Shown: positions 53,676 through 63,377, counted from the stretch's first letter. The stretch: DNA of 64,000 nt from Candidatus Rokuibacteriota bacterium (GCA_030647435.1 JAUSJX010000098.1:49180-113179), one strand, 5' to 3'. The notes: generated by a model from the letters alone, not told the origin. Numbers and translations are program-made.

Positions 53676-55467
53676 ATGGACGAGCATAGACTGAGAGATC
53701 TGATCGCCGAGGTGAAGGCCGGGCACTTGAGCCGGCGCGGTTTCGTCCAGATGATGGTGGGGCTCGGGCTCACGGCACCCCTGGCCGCCCAGATGCTCGC
53801 CTCGGCCGGCGTGGCCCAGGCTCAGAGCAAGCCCACCTTCAGCCCCACCAAGCGGGGCGGCGGGGGCGCGCTCAAGGTGCTGTGGTGGCAGGGCTCCACC
53901 CTGCTGAACCCGCACTTCGCGGTGGGCACCAAGGACCAGGACGGCTCACGGATCTTCTACGAGCCGCTGGCCTCCTGGGATCCAGACGGCAACCTCGTGC
54001 CGGTCCTCGCCGCCGAGATCCCGAGCGTCCAGAACGGCGGCCTCGCCAAGGACGGCAAGTCGGTGACCTGGAAGCTCAAGAAGGGCGTGCAGTGGCACGA
54101 CGGCAAGCCCTTCACCGCCGACGACGTGGTCTTCAACTGGGAGTACGCGGCGGATCCCGCCACCGCGTCCGTGACCAGCGGCACCTACAAGGACGTCACG
54201 GCCCAGAAGATCGACAGCCACGCGGTCAAGGTCACCTTCGCGAAGCCCACGCCCTTCTGGGCCGACGCCTTCGTCGGCGTCCGAGGCATGATCATCCCCA
54301 AGCATCTGTTCGAGGCTTACAAGGGAGCCAAGTCCCGCGAGGCGCCCGCTAACCTCAAGCCTGTGGGCACCGGCCCCTACAAGTTCGTGGACTTCAAGCC
54401 GGGGGACATGGTCAAGGCCGAAATCAACCCGAACTACCACGTCTCCAATCGCCCCTTCTTCGACACCATCGAGATGAAGGGCGGCGGCGACGCGATTTCG
54501 GCGGCACGGGCCGTCATCCAGACGGGCGAGTTCGACTACGCCTGGAACATGCAGGTCGAGGACGAGATCCTCAAGCGCCTGGAGCAGGGCGGAAAGGGCC
54601 GGGCCGACATCCTGCTGGGTGGCAACATCGAGCACATCCAGCTCAACAACACCGATCCGTGGACCGAGGTCGACGGCGAGCGCTCGAGCATCAAGACCAA
54701 GCACCCGTTCCTGACCGACCCGGCGGTGCGCCAAGCGCTGAACCTCCTCGTGGATCGCGCCTCCGTGCAGGAGAATATCTACGGCCGCACCGGCATCGCC
54801 ACCGCCAACTTCCTCAATGCCCCGCCCCGCTTCGTCTCGAAAAACACCAAGTGGGAGCTGAACATCGACAAGGCCAACCAGATCCTGGAGGCGGCCGGCT
54901 GGAAGAAGGGTGCGGACGGCATCCGGGCCAAGGACGGCAAGAAACTGAAACTGGTCTACCAGACCTCGATCAATTCCCCGCGGCAGAAGAACCAGGCCAT
55001 CGTGAAGCAGGCGGCGGCCAAGGCCGGCATCGACATGGAGCTCAAGTCTGTGACGGCATCGGTGTACTTCTCCTCGGACGTGGCCAACCCCGACACCTAC
55101 ACCAAGTTCTACACCGACATCCAGATGTACACGACCACCATGACCCAGCCCGACCCCGAGCTGTTCATGAACCAGTTCACCTCCTGGGAGGTCGCTTCCA
55201 AGGACAACAAGTGGCAGGGGCGCAACATCACGCGCTGGAAGAACGAGGAGTATGACAAGCTCTTCCGAGCGGCCGAGAGCGAGATGGACCCGGTCAAACG
55301 GGCCGCGCTCTTCATCAAGATGAACGACCTTGTCATCCAGCACGTGGTCGTGATCCCGGTGGTAGCCCGACCCAGGGTCTCTGCTGTGTTCAACAAGCTG
55401 CATGCCCCCCCCGAGCCCCTGGGACTCGGACTTCTGGAATCTCTCCCACTGGTACCGCGAGGCTTAG
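53676..55467 (+). CDS. Peptide/nickel-type ABC substrate-binding protein with a late frameshift at a C8 run
   Basis: The product has a Tat-type signal (LSRRGFVQMMVGLGLTAPLA) and the family 5 fold: LLNPHFAVGTKDQDGSRIFYE, WKLKKGVQWHDGKPFTADDV, LKPVGTGPYKFVDFKPGDM and AVRQALNLLVDRASVQENI. Uncorrected, the frame runs to 55556 with a nonsense tail after NKLHAPP. Removing one C from the run at 55405-55412 yields SPWDSDFWNLSHWYREA and a stop at 55467, matching the expected end (compare the pseudogene). So a one-base error in assembly or a real phase change is likely. It feeds the DppB/DppC-like permeases that follow. Confidence 0.88.
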
Positions 55468-55525
55468 GAAGGCATCGGGGGACCGGGCCCGCGGGCCCGG
55501 TCCCCGACCTCGGCCGCGCTGAGCG

Positions 55526-56485
55526 ATGTCCAAGTACTTCGTCCGACGTCTCCTGATCTCGATCCCCGCGCTGCTCGGCATCAGCCTCGTCCTCTTCACC
55601 GTGCTGGCACTGGCGCCGGGCGATCCCTTCGAGGAGCTCGCCACCAACCCCAACGTCCCCGCCGAGGTGCGCGCGAACCTCCGTACCCAGTTCGGCCTCG
55701 ACGACCCGATCCCCGTGCGCTACGTCCGCTGGGTCACGGCCATGATCAAGGGCGACTGGGGCTTCTCCTTCACGAGCCGCGTCGACGTGTCCACCCTCAT
55801 CATGCAGCGCCTGCCGACGACGCTCTTCGTGTTGGGGACGGCGCAGCTCCTCGGGCTCCTGGTGGCGCTGCCGATCGGCATCTACTCGGCGGTGCGCCCG
55901 TACTCCATCTTCGACCAGATCGCGACCACCTTTGCCTTCATCGGCTTCTCGCTCCCGACGTTCTTCACGGGGCTCCTGTTCATCCTCCTCTTCAGCATCT
56001 ACCTCGACTGGCTGCCCTTCATCTACCGGGCCGACCTCGCGGCCACGGGGTGGCGCTGGGTATGGGAGATGGCGCGGCAGGCCATCATGCCGATCGCGGT
56101 GCTGGGGCTCTTCCAGGGGGCAGCGATGACGCGCTTCGTGCGCTCGGCCGTCCTCGAGGTCGTCCGGCTCGACTACGTCAACACCGCCCGCTCGAAGGGG
56201 CTGTCGGAGAAGGTCACCATCCTCAAGCACGTGGTCCGGAACGCGCTCATCCCGGTCGTGACCCTGGTGGCGCTCCAAATCCCCGGCGTCTTTACCGGCG
56301 CGGTCATTACCGAGGAGATCTTTCGCGTGCCCGGCATCGGCTCGCTCCTGATCAGCGCCATCCGCTCCAACGACACGCCGGTGATCATGTCGATCACGTT
56401 CGTCTTCTCGGTGCTTGTCGTGCTCTTCAACCTGATCGCGGACCTGGTCTACGGCTGGCTCGATCCGCGGATCTCGTACAGGTAA
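55526..56485 (+). CDS. Dipeptide/nickel-type ABC permease, DppB family
   Basis: The 319-residue permease begins SKYFVRRLLISIPALLGISL and has about six helices. The EAA-type coupling loop is VNTARSKGLSEKVTILKHVVRNALIPVV, spanning ~217-244, followed by the family ending ITEEIFRVPGIGSLLISAI and ADLVYGWLDPRI. It forms the channel with the next gene. No DppD/DppF ATPases are in this cluster. Confidence 0.92.
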   Translation: MSKYFVRRLLISIPALLGISLVLFTVLALAPGDPFEELATNPNVPAEVRANLRTQFGLDDPIPVRYVRWVTAMIKGDWGFSFTSRVDVSTLIMQRLPTTLFVLGTAQLLGLLVALPIGIYSAVRPYSIFDQIATTFAFIGFSLPTFFTGLLFILLFSIYLDWLPFIYRADLAATGWRWVWEMARQAIMPIAVLGLFQGAAMTRFVRSAVLEVVRLDYVNTARSKGLSEKVTILKHVVRNALIPVVTLVALQIPGVFTGAVITEEIFRVPGIGSLLISAIRSNDTPVIMSITFVFSVLVVLFNLIADLVYGWLDPRISYR

Positions 56486-56490
56486 GCGCG

Positions 56491-57429
56491 GTGGCCGACG
56501 GGACGGCGTCCCAGGCGGTGCTCGGCGGCGCGGCCGTCGCCTCTAACCGGCCCCCGGAAACCCTCGCCGCCGACGCTTGGCGGCGCTTCCGGCGTCACCG
56601 GCTCGCGATGTTCGGCGCGGTCATGCTCGGCATCATGGTCCTGGCGGTGCTCGTGGGGCCCCTCATCTACCGCGCGCCCATCAACGAGATCGACTTCAAG
56701 GCCAAGCTCAAGACGCCCTCGTGGGCGCACCCGATGGGCACGGACGACCTGGGGCAGGACGTGCTGGCGCGCATGCTCTACGGCGGGAGGATCTCGCTCG
56801 CCGTGGGGATAGCGGCGATGCTCATCGCGGTGACAGTCGGCACGGCCGTCGGCGCCGTCTCGGGCCAGTCGGGCGGCACCGTGGACAACGCACTCATGCG
56901 TGTTACGGATCTCTTCCTGGCGCTTCCTCAGCTGCCCCTCCTGCTGCTGATCGTCTACCTCTTCCGCGATGTGCTAAAAAAGGCGCTCGGGCCCGAGGCA
57001 GGGGTGTTCATCCTGATCGTTGCCGTCATCGGGGGGCTCCGCTGGATGCCCGTGGCGCGGCTCGTCCGGGCCCAGTTCCTGTCGCTGCGCGAGAAGGAGT
57101 TCGTCGAGGCCGCGCGCAGCCTGGGCGCCCGGCCGCTCCGCCAGATGGTCCGCCACATCCTGCCCAACGCGCTCGGCCCCGTGATCGTCGCGGGCTCGCT
57201 CGACGTGGCGGCGGCCATCCTGGCCGAGTCCACGCTGTCCTTCCTGGGCCTGGGCTTCCCGCCCGACATCCCGACCTGGGGACGCATCCTCTTCGACGCC
57301 AAGGACAACCTCGACTTCGCCCCGCACTGGGCGATGTTCCCCGGCACCGCGATCTTCCTCACCGTGCTCAGCATCAATTACCTGGGCGACGGCCTGCGCG
57401 ACGCCCTCGATCCCCGGAAGGTTCTCTAG
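56491..57429 (+). CDS. Dipeptide/nickel-type ABC permease, DppC family
   Basis: The ~312-residue product starts at GTG 56491, six bases after the dppB-like stop. It has an N-terminal segment WRRFRRHRLAMFGAVMLGIM, the typical HPMGTDDLGQDVLARMLYGGR, the EAA loop FVEAARSLGARPLRQMVRHIL and the C-terminal LGDGLRDALDPRKVL. It pairs with DppB. The ATPases must be encoded elsewhere. Confidence 0.92.
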   Translation: MADGTASQAVLGGAAVASNRPPETLAADAWRRFRRHRLAMFGAVMLGIMVLAVLVGPLIYRAPINEIDFKAKLKTPSWAHPMGTDDLGQDVLARMLYGGRISLAVGIAAMLIAVTVGTAVGAVSGQSGGTVDNALMRVTDLFLALPQLPLLLLIVYLFRDVLKKALGPEAGVFILIVAVIGGLRWMPVARLVRAQFLSLREKEFVEAARSLGARPLRQMVRHILPNALGPVIVAGSLDVAAAILAESTLSFLGLGFPPDIPTWGRILFDAKDNLDFAPHWAMFPGTAIFLTVLSINYLGDGLRDALDPRKVL

Positions 57430-57455
57430 ACCTCGCCCCGCTCAGGAGGCTCCCC

Positions 57456-58889
57456 GTGCCCGACCGCGATCTCTGCTTCACTCCCGCCACCGAGCTCCAG
57501 CGCCTCTACCGCGCCCGCAAGGCCTCGCCGCTCGAGGTGATGCAGGCGGTGCTCGCGCGCGTGGACGCCGTCAATCCAAAGCTCAACGCCATCGTGACGC
57601 TCGCGCGGGAATCCGCGCTCAGGGAGGCGAAGGCGGCGACGACGGCGCTCAAGAGGAAGGGCAGGAAGCTCGGGCCGCTCCACGGCGTGCCGGTGACCAT
57701 CAAGGACCTGACGCACACGAAGGGCATCCGGACGACCTGGGGCTCCAAGGTCTTCGAGCACAACGTGCCCACGGAGGACTCGCTCATCGTGGAGCGGCTC
57801 AAGTCCGCGGGCGCCATCATCCTCGGCAAAACGAATACCCCCGAGTTCGGGGCGGGCGGCAACACCTTCAACGCCGTCTTCGGCGCCACGCGCAACCCGT
57901 GGAACACGGCGCTGACCTGCGGCGGCTCGAGCGGCGGCGCCGGCGTGGCGCTGGCGACGGGCATGGGCCCCATCGCCCAGGGCTCGGACACGGGCGGCTC
58001 GCTGCGCACGCCGGCGGCCTTCTGCGGCGTGGTCGGCTTCCGGACCAGCCCCGGGCTCGTTCCGTACTACCCGAAGCTCCTCGGCTGGGACTCGATTGGC
58101 GTCACCGGACCCATGGCGCGCACCGTGGCCGATACCGCCCTGATGCTCTCCGTGGTGGCGGGGCCTGACGACCGCTCGCCCATCTCGTATGACGTGGACA
58201 CGGCCGCCTTCACGCGCGCCGTCAGGTCGCCCTCGGTCAGGGGCTGGCGGGTCGCGTGGACGCCCGACCTCAACGGTCTCATCCCGGTGGACGGAGAGGT
58301 CGCGCAGGTGGCCGAGGCGGCGACCCGCGTCTTCCGCTCCCTCGGCGCGAAAGTTGAGTCGGCCTGCTGCGACTTCAGCGAGGTCAACGACATCGTGCTC
58401 GGCACGCGCGGGCTCGCCATGGTCGCCAACCACGCCGACAAGCTGCCCAAGTGGAAGGAGCAGATGCAGAAGGGGCTCGTCTGGAACATCGAGCAGGGCC
58501 TCAAGCTCTCCCCCGAGGAGATCGGCCGGGCCGAGGCCCTGCGCACCACCCTATGGCACCGCGTGCGCGCCTTCATGGAGACGCGCGAGCTGCTGATCCT
58601 GCCGACGGTCGCCGTGCCGCCCTTCCCCGTCGAGCAGCCCTACCCGACGCAGATCAACGGCAAGCCGCTCGACAACTACACGCAGTGGTTCTTCCTGACC
58701 TACGGCATCACCGTCACCGGCCTGCCCGTCATTTCGGTGCCCTGCGGCTTCACCAAGAGCGGCCTGCCGGTCGGGCTTCAGATCGTGGGACGGCGGCGGC
58801 AGGAGGCGATGGTGCTGCGCGCGGCGGCGGCCTTCGAAGCCGCGGCGCCCTGGGCGGACAAGATCCCGCCCGTCGTGACAGGCGGCTGA
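57456..58889 (+). CDS. Amidase-signature family hydrolase
   Basis: The ~477-residue protein starts at GTG 57456 after AGGAGG. The Ser-cisSer-Lys triad motifs are visible: GVPVTIKDLTHTKGIR with the lysine, CGGSSGGAGVALATGMGP and QGSDTGGSLRTPAAFCG with the nucleophile serine. The C terminus has the usual GLPVISVPCGFTKSGLPVGLQI. It hydrolyses amides or resembles GatA. Because it ends a peptide/amide uptake operon, catabolic amidase fits better than GatA, which would lie with gatB/gatC. Confidence 0.9.
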   Translation: MPDRDLCFTPATELQRLYRARKASPLEVMQAVLARVDAVNPKLNAIVTLARESALREAKAATTALKRKGRKLGPLHGVPVTIKDLTHTKGIRTTWGSKVFEHNVPTEDSLIVERLKSAGAIILGKTNTPEFGAGGNTFNAVFGATRNPWNTALTCGGSSGGAGVALATGMGPIAQGSDTGGSLRTPAAFCGVVGFRTSPGLVPYYPKLLGWDSIGVTGPMARTVADTALMLSVVAGPDDRSPISYDVDTAAFTRAVRSPSVRGWRVAWTPDLNGLIPVDGEVAQVAEAATRVFRSLGAKVESACCDFSEVNDIVLGTRGLAMVANHADKLPKWKEQMQKGLVWNIEQGLKLSPEEIGRAEALRTTLWHRVRAFMETRELLILPTVAVPPFPVEQPYPTQINGKPLDNYTQWFFLTYGITVTGLPVISVPCGFTKSGLPVGLQIVGRRRQEAMVLRAAAAFEAAAPWADKIPPVVTGG

Positions 58890-58980
58890 ACAAGGAGCGT
58901 GGGCCTAGCCAACATAAAAGCCGTTCTCAGTCATGGCCCGCCTCGCCCGAGGGTCTTCCTCCCGGACCTGCCTTGTCACA
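58888..58980. repeat. Dispersed repeat, copy A
   Basis: This segment, including CCGTTCTCAGTCATGG at ~58921-58936, resembles 63378-63473 over much of its length, with several indels. Both copies follow directly after the stop of a plus-strand operon. On the minus strand both contain an ATG-led stretch MTENG(F/L)YV. I cannot say what the element is; it may be the end of a mobile or repeated gene fragment. Confidence 0.7.
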
Positions 58981-59195
58981 GCATGCTGCTGAGAGTCGCC
59001 TCGCCCGTTCATGTCGAGCAAAAGACCTGGGGTACCGTCAGCGACACGGCCGTGATGCGCAATGGTGAGACCAAGGTGAGTCTTCCCGATTCCCGTTGCG
59101 CTGTACACCACAGTCAGGGTGCCGGGCAGTAATCCCCCTCCGAGCATTTCGTCAAGCTTCGGAAGACCGGACGAGACCCGCTGACACTCAGCCAT
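58905..59195 (-). pseudogene. KaiC/RecA-like ATPase, truncated
   Basis: This minus-strand frame starts at ATG 59195, overlapping the stop of the zinc ribbon gene (TGATG). It reads QRVSSGLPKLDEMLGGGLLP, TVVYSATGIGKTHLGLTIA (Walker A) and GLLLDMNGRGDSQQHA, as in KaiC-type RecA-fold ATPases. After ~75 residues the homology stops and runs into the dispersed repeat, ending at 58905. Walker B and the rest are missing, so it is a fragment of a gene that should be two to three times longer. Confidence 0.72.
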
Positions 59196-59491
59196 CACCC
59201 TTTGAACACTTTGAGGAAGCCACCAAGAAAGCCCGCCTCGGCCCCAGCCACCTGCTCCAGCTCTCCGGCGTCCAGCCAGACTCCGGCGCAACTCGTGCAC
59301 TTGTCCATCTTGATCCCCCGATGCGCAATCTCCAGCAGCTCCATCCCGCACTTGGGGCAGCGCATCCAGTGACGCTCCTTGAGACGGGTGCGCTCTTCCG
59401 TTTTGAGCGTCCGCTCTCGCTCTTCAGCAAGCCGTTTCTTCCGCTCGAACTCCTGGCGGGCAAAATACTCTTCTTCCTGATCGCTCGACAT
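59195..59491 (-). CDS. zf-TFIIB-type zinc ribbon protein
   Basis: The 98-residue protein has a charged helical N terminus (EYFARQEFERKKRLAEERER) and a zinc ribbon MRCPKCGMELLEIAHRG plus MDKCTSCAGVWLDAGELEQV, the zf-TFIIB (DUF) pattern found in small bacterial proteins. The C terminus FLGGFLKVFKG is hydrophobic and basic. It is coupled to the KaiC-like fragment, so the pair was once an operon. Function unknown. Confidence 0.85.
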   Translation of the reverse strand: MSSDQEEEYFARQEFERKKRLAEERERTLKTEERTRLKERHWMRCPKCGMELLEIAHRGIKMDKCTSCAGVWLDAGELEQVAGAEAGFLGGFLKVFKG

Positions 59492-59626
59492 GATTGACCT
59501 CCGTGGTCAGCTTCTCGGGGCATCTTACGCACAAAGCCCCAGCCGGTCAACGTGTGGAAATGCGGAAACACAGCAGTCATCCCCTGAGGGCAGCGACATC
59601 GAGTCGAGAGGGACTCTACTACTCAC

Positions 59627-59796
59627 TTAAGTGATTCTCTGTGTAGTCATTCCAAACTCATGACCGTCCAGATCGGCGAATTTCGTCGAACGTGCCCCAT
59701 GCCATGGGAGTCAGAGGCATTGTGATGCTGACCCCAGCGGCCTCAAGCTGCTGGCACGTCTTCTCCACGTCTTCACAGTAGCGCACGGAATGGTGG
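59627..59796 (-). pseudogene. Glyoxalase/VOC-family remnant
   Basis: Minus strand: HHSVRYCEDVEKTCQQLEAAG, then SITMPLTPMAWGTF, after which the frame shifts and continues FADLDGHEFGMTTQ to a stop at 59627. That is the second beta-alpha module of a VOC protein (DPDGHEF-type metal site). Its N-terminal half is replaced by the inverted-repeat element at 59795-59886. Confidence 0.72.
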
Positions 59797-59886
59797 TCAG
59801 GTCTTGCAATCCGACATGAGGGCCCGGTAGATGATTGTTCATCCCAGCTGGCTCTGATCGGCAATGTATGATTGCAAGACCTGACC
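59795..59886. mobile_element. Small inverted-repeat element (MITE-like) with 17-bp perfect ends
   Basis: GGTCAGGTCTTGCAATC at 59795-59811 is exactly inverted at 59870-59886, with 58 bases between. The element is non-coding and disrupts a VOC-family gene. The end sequence resembles those of REP/IS200-type non-autonomous elements, from memory. The target-site duplication was not established. Confidence 0.72.
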
Positions 59887-60012
59887 CCGGCCCGTCAATG
59901 TGCCGGAACGGATACACCTGCCCTGCGGTGCGGTCCCTGCTTGTGCTACGCTCGCTGCCGCCAAGGGAGAGCGGTGACGGCTGAAAACCCGATGACATAA
60001 AGGAACAAGTCA

Positions 60013-60996
60013 ATGACGACCCAGGCGCGCGAGCCGCGGATGGAGCTGGAGCAGCACCTCCACATGTACCGCCAGATGGCGAAGATCCGCGCCTTCGAGG
60101 AGCAGGTGAACGAGCTGTACAAGAGCGCGAAGATGCCGGGCCTGGCCCACCTCTACGTCGGGGAGGAGGCCGTGGCCGTCGGCGTCTGCGAGGCCCTCCA
60201 TCGCGACGACTTCATCACGAGCACCCATCGCGGGCACGGCCACTGCCTGGCCAAGGGGGCGTCGGTCAACCGGATGTTCGCGGAGCTGCTCGGCAAGGAG
60301 CCGGGCTACTGCCGCGGCAAGGGCGGGTCGATGCACATCGCCGATCCCGAGACGGGCAACCTCGGCGCCAACGCCATCGTGGGCGGCTCCGCCGGCATCG
60401 CCACCGGCGCCGCGCTCTCGGCCAAGATGCGGGGCAGCGGCCAGGTTGCGGTGTGCTTCTTCGGCGACGGCGCGCTGGGCCAGGGCCTGCTCTACGAGGT
60501 GATGAACATGGCGGCGCTCTGGAAGCTGCCCGTCATCTACGTCTGCGAGAACAACCTGTACGGCGAGTACACGCCCTGCGGCGACACCGTCGCCGGCGAG
60601 ATTCTGGCGCGCGCCCGGGCCTTCGGGATCCACGCCGAGAGCGTCGACGGCCAGGACGTGCAGCTCGTCCACGCGACGATGCGCCGGCTCGTCGACCGCG
60701 CGCGCCGTGGCGAGGGGCCGGCCTTCCTCGAGTGCAAGACCTACCGCTACTACGGCCACCACGTCGGCGACGTCAACCGCGAGTACCGCACGCGCGAGGA
60801 AGAGCGGGAGTGGATGACCGGGCGCGATCCGCTCCAGACCTTGGCCTCACGGCTCACGGAGCAGGGGCTCGCCGATGCGAGCGTCTTCGAGCGGATCCAA
60901 ACCGACGTGAAGACGGAAATCGACAGCGGCGTGCAGTACGCGCTGGCCGCGCCGTACCCCGATCCGAGCGAGGTGGACGAGGATGTCTATGCCTGA
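60013..60996 (+). CDS. Thiamine-dependent dehydrogenase E1 component, alpha subunit
   Basis: The 327-residue protein has the E1 alpha pattern: MYRQMAKIRAFEEQVNELY, HLYVGEEAVAVGVCEAL, GYCRGKGGSMHIAD and the ThDP/Mg motif CFFGDGALGQGLLYEVMNMA followed by VIYVCENNLYGEYTP. It decarboxylates a 2-oxo acid or cleaves acetoin. Short length (~320) and lack of a phosphorylation-loop extension fit AcoA-like and PdhA-type proteins; substrate undecided. The 3' end overlaps the E1 beta gene by 14 bases. Confidence 0.92.
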   Translation: MTTQAREPRMELEQHLHMYRQMAKIRAFEEQVNELYKSAKMPGLAHLYVGEEAVAVGVCEALHRDDFITSTHRGHGHCLAKGASVNRMFAELLGKEPGYCRGKGGSMHIADPETGNLGANAIVGGSAGIATGAALSAKMRGSGQVAVCFFGDGALGQGLLYEVMNMAALWKLPVIYVCENNLYGEYTPCGDTVAGEILARARAFGIHAESVDGQDVQLVHATMRRLVDRARRGEGPAFLECKTYRYYGHHVGDVNREYRTREEEREWMTGRDPLQTLASRLTEQGLADASVFERIQTDVKTEIDSGVQYALAAPYPDPSEVDEDVYA

Positions 60997-61984
60997 CGCG
61001 ACGGTGCGCGAGCTGACGTACGGCGAGGCGGTCAAGGAAGCGATCGCCGAGGAGATGCGGCGCGACCCGCACGTCTTCCTGATCGGGGAAGACGTGGCGG
61101 AGGCCGGCCACCCCTTCAAGACGCTGGTCGGGCTCGTGCAGGAGTTCGGGACGGACCGGATCATCGACACGCCCATCTCCGAGCCCGGCTACGCCGGCAT
61201 CGGGGTCGGAGCGGCGATGACGGGCATGCGGCCGATCGTCGACGTGATGTTCGGCGACTTCATCACGCTGACCATGGATCAGATGGTGAACCAGGCCGCC
61301 AAGGTCCACTACATGTCGGGCGGCAAGATCAAGGTGCCCATCGTCTTCCGCACCACGCTGGGGGCGACGCGCCGATCGGCCGCCCAGCACTCGCAGTCGC
61401 TCCACGCCTGGGTGAGCCACATCCCGGGCCTCAAGGTCGCGCTGCCCTCGGGGCCCTACGAGGCCAAGGGGCTGATGAAGACAGCCATCCGCGACGACAG
61501 TCCGGTGGTCATCTTCGAGGACAAGATGATGTACCGGGTCAAGGGGCCGGTGCCGGCCGAGGACTACACCATCCCCTTCGGCGTGGCGGACATCAAGCGC
61601 GCCGGCACGGACGTCACCATCGTCGCCACCAGCAGCATGGTGCAGGTCGCCCTCGACGCCGCGAAGCTGCTCGAGGCGATCGGCATCAGCGCCGAGGTGA
61701 TCGACCCGCGCACGACGTGGCCGCTGGACAAGCAGGCGCTGATCGATTCGGCCAAGAAGACCTCGCGCGCGATCGTGGTGGACGAGGGCTACGAGCGCTA
61801 CGGCGTCACCGCCGAGATCGCGTCGGTGATCGCGGAGGGCGCCTTCTACCACCTCGACGCGCCGGTCAAGCGCATCGGGGCCATGGACGTGCCGGTGCCG
61901 TTCTCGCCGGTGCTCGAGGACCTCACCGTGCCGACGGAGAAGATGGTCTTCGAGGCGGCGAAGGCGCTCTGCCGGAAGGCCTGA
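60983..61984 (+). CDS. Thiamine-dependent dehydrogenase E1 component, beta subunit
   Basis: The 333-residue protein starts ATVRELTYGEAVKEAIAEEM and has FLIGEDVAEAGHPFKTLVGL, RIIDTPISEPGYAGIGVGAA, VDVMFGDFITLTMDQMVNQA and a C-terminal transketolase domain (EVIDPRTTWPLDKQALI). It completes the E1 heterotetramer. The TGA overlaps the E2 ATG (TGATG), so the three are one unit. Confidence 0.93.
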   Translation: MSMPDATVRELTYGEAVKEAIAEEMRRDPHVFLIGEDVAEAGHPFKTLVGLVQEFGTDRIIDTPISEPGYAGIGVGAAMTGMRPIVDVMFGDFITLTMDQMVNQAAKVHYMSGGKIKVPIVFRTTLGATRRSAAQHSQSLHAWVSHIPGLKVALPSGPYEAKGLMKTAIRDDSPVVIFEDKMMYRVKGPVPAEDYTIPFGVADIKRAGTDVTIVATSSMVQVALDAAKLLEAIGISAEVIDPRTTWPLDKQALIDSAKKTSRAIVVDEGYERYGVTAEIASVIAEGAFYHLDAPVKRIGAMDVPVPFSPVLEDLTVPTEKMVFEAAKALCRKA

Positions 61985-63288
61985 TGCCCACGAACGTCAT
62001 CATGCCGGCGCTGGAGCTGGCGCAGGAGAGCGGCAAGGTCCTGCACTGGCTCAAGTCCCCCGGCGACACGGTGACGAAGGGTGAGCCGCTCGTGGAGATC
62101 GAGACCGACAAGGTCACCACCGAGATCGAGGCGCCCGCCTCCGGAGTGCTTGGCGACGTGACCGCGCGAGATGGCGAGGTGGTCCCGGTCGGACAGACGA
62201 TCGCGCTCATCTTTGCCCCCGACGAAGCACGTTCGGTCGGACGGGCGCCCGCAGTCGCGCCGCCCCCGCGGGCCGGCGGAGCCGCTGCTGTCCCGGCGCC
62301 GGCTGCGACGGTCAAGGCATCGCCCCTCGCCCGCGAGATCGCCCGGGAGCACGGCGTCGACCTCGCGCAGGTCACGGCGGCCGGTGGCAAGATCGAGAAG
62401 GCCGACGTGCTCGCCCACATCGCGAGCCAGAAGGAGTCGGCCCCCGTCGACGTGACAGCGGCGCGCCTCACCGCCGCGTCGCCGAAGGCGCGGAGACTGG
62501 CGGCCGAGCGTGGTCTCGACATCAGCCCGCTCCGCGGCTCGGGCCCGGGCGGCGCCGTCCTCGCGGCCGATATCGCCGCAGCGGAGCTCCGCGAGACGCC
62601 GAGCACGCCTCGGCCGGAGGCGCCTGGCGCCGGCACCGTCTGGCGAATCATGGCCGAGCGCATGACGGCGAGCTGGACCTCCGCCCCCCACTTCTATCTC
62701 TTCCGCGAGGTCAACGTAAGCCGCCTGATCTCCTGGCGCGAGCGGGCGAGCAAGCAGACCGGCGCCCGGATCACCTACACCGACCTTCTGGTGAAGCTCG
62801 TCGCGGCGGCCCTGTCGCGGCATCCGGGCGTGAACGCCTCGTGGAAGGACGGCGCGATCGTGCGGAACGCCCACATCAACATCGGTCTGGCCGTCGCCAT
62901 CGACGACGGCCTCGTCGTCCCCGTCATCCACCGCGCCGACACGCTGAGCCTCGCGGAGATCGCGGCCCGCCGCGAGGACGTGGTGAGCCGTGGCCAGGCC
63001 GGCAAGCTGCGGCCGGCCGACATCCAGGGGGGCGGGTTCACGATCAGCAACCTCGGGATGTACGGCGTCGACGCCTTCAACGCGATCGTCAATCCGCCGC
63101 AGGTCGCCATCCTCGCCGTCGGCCGCATCGCCGACCGCGTCATCGCGGTCAACGGCCAGCCGGCCGTCCAGCCCACCATGATCTTGACCCTGTCCTGCGA
63201 CCACCGCGCCCTCGACGGCGCCCGCGGCGCCCAGTTCCTCGGCGCCCTCGCCGACCTGCTCGAGGAGCCCCTGGCGCTGCTCGTGTGA
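61984..63288 (+). CDS. Dihydrolipoamide acyltransferase E2 with one lipoyl and two peripheral-subunit-binding domains
   Basis: The ~434-residue protein has an N-terminal lipoyl domain with the lysine in VEIETDKVTTEIEAP at ~43, an Ala/Pro linker, and two E3/E1-binding domains: KASPLAREIAREHGVDLAQV at ~115 and AASPKARRLAAERGLDISPL at ~165. The catalytic core carries FREVNVSRLISWRERA and the C-terminal DHRALDGARGAQFL active-site motif. Two binding domains are unusual. No E3 gene follows. It acts as the core of a PDH- or acetoin dehydrogenase-type complex. Confidence 0.92.
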   Translation: MPTNVIMPALELAQESGKVLHWLKSPGDTVTKGEPLVEIETDKVTTEIEAPASGVLGDVTARDGEVVPVGQTIALIFAPDEARSVGRAPAVAPPPRAGGAAAVPAPAATVKASPLAREIAREHGVDLAQVTAAGGKIEKADVLAHIASQKESAPVDVTAARLTAASPKARRLAAERGLDISPLRGSGPGGAVLAADIAAAELRETPSTPRPEAPGAGTVWRIMAERMTASWTSAPHFYLFREVNVSRLISWRERASKQTGARITYTDLLVKLVAAALSRHPGVNASWKDGAIVRNAHINIGLAVAIDDGLVVPVIHRADTLSLAEIAARREDVVSRGQAGKLRPADIQGGGFTISNLGMYGVDAFNAIVNPPQVAILAVGRIADRVIAVNGQPAVQPTMILTLSCDHRALDGARGAQFLGALADLLEEPLALLV

Positions 63289-63377
63289 CGGTGGACCGTC
63301 CGGCCCTCGCCGACAGCGATTTCGGGCGCGCCCTGGTTCGTAATCAAGGCGTTTGAAGGAGCGTACTTTACGCCGCT

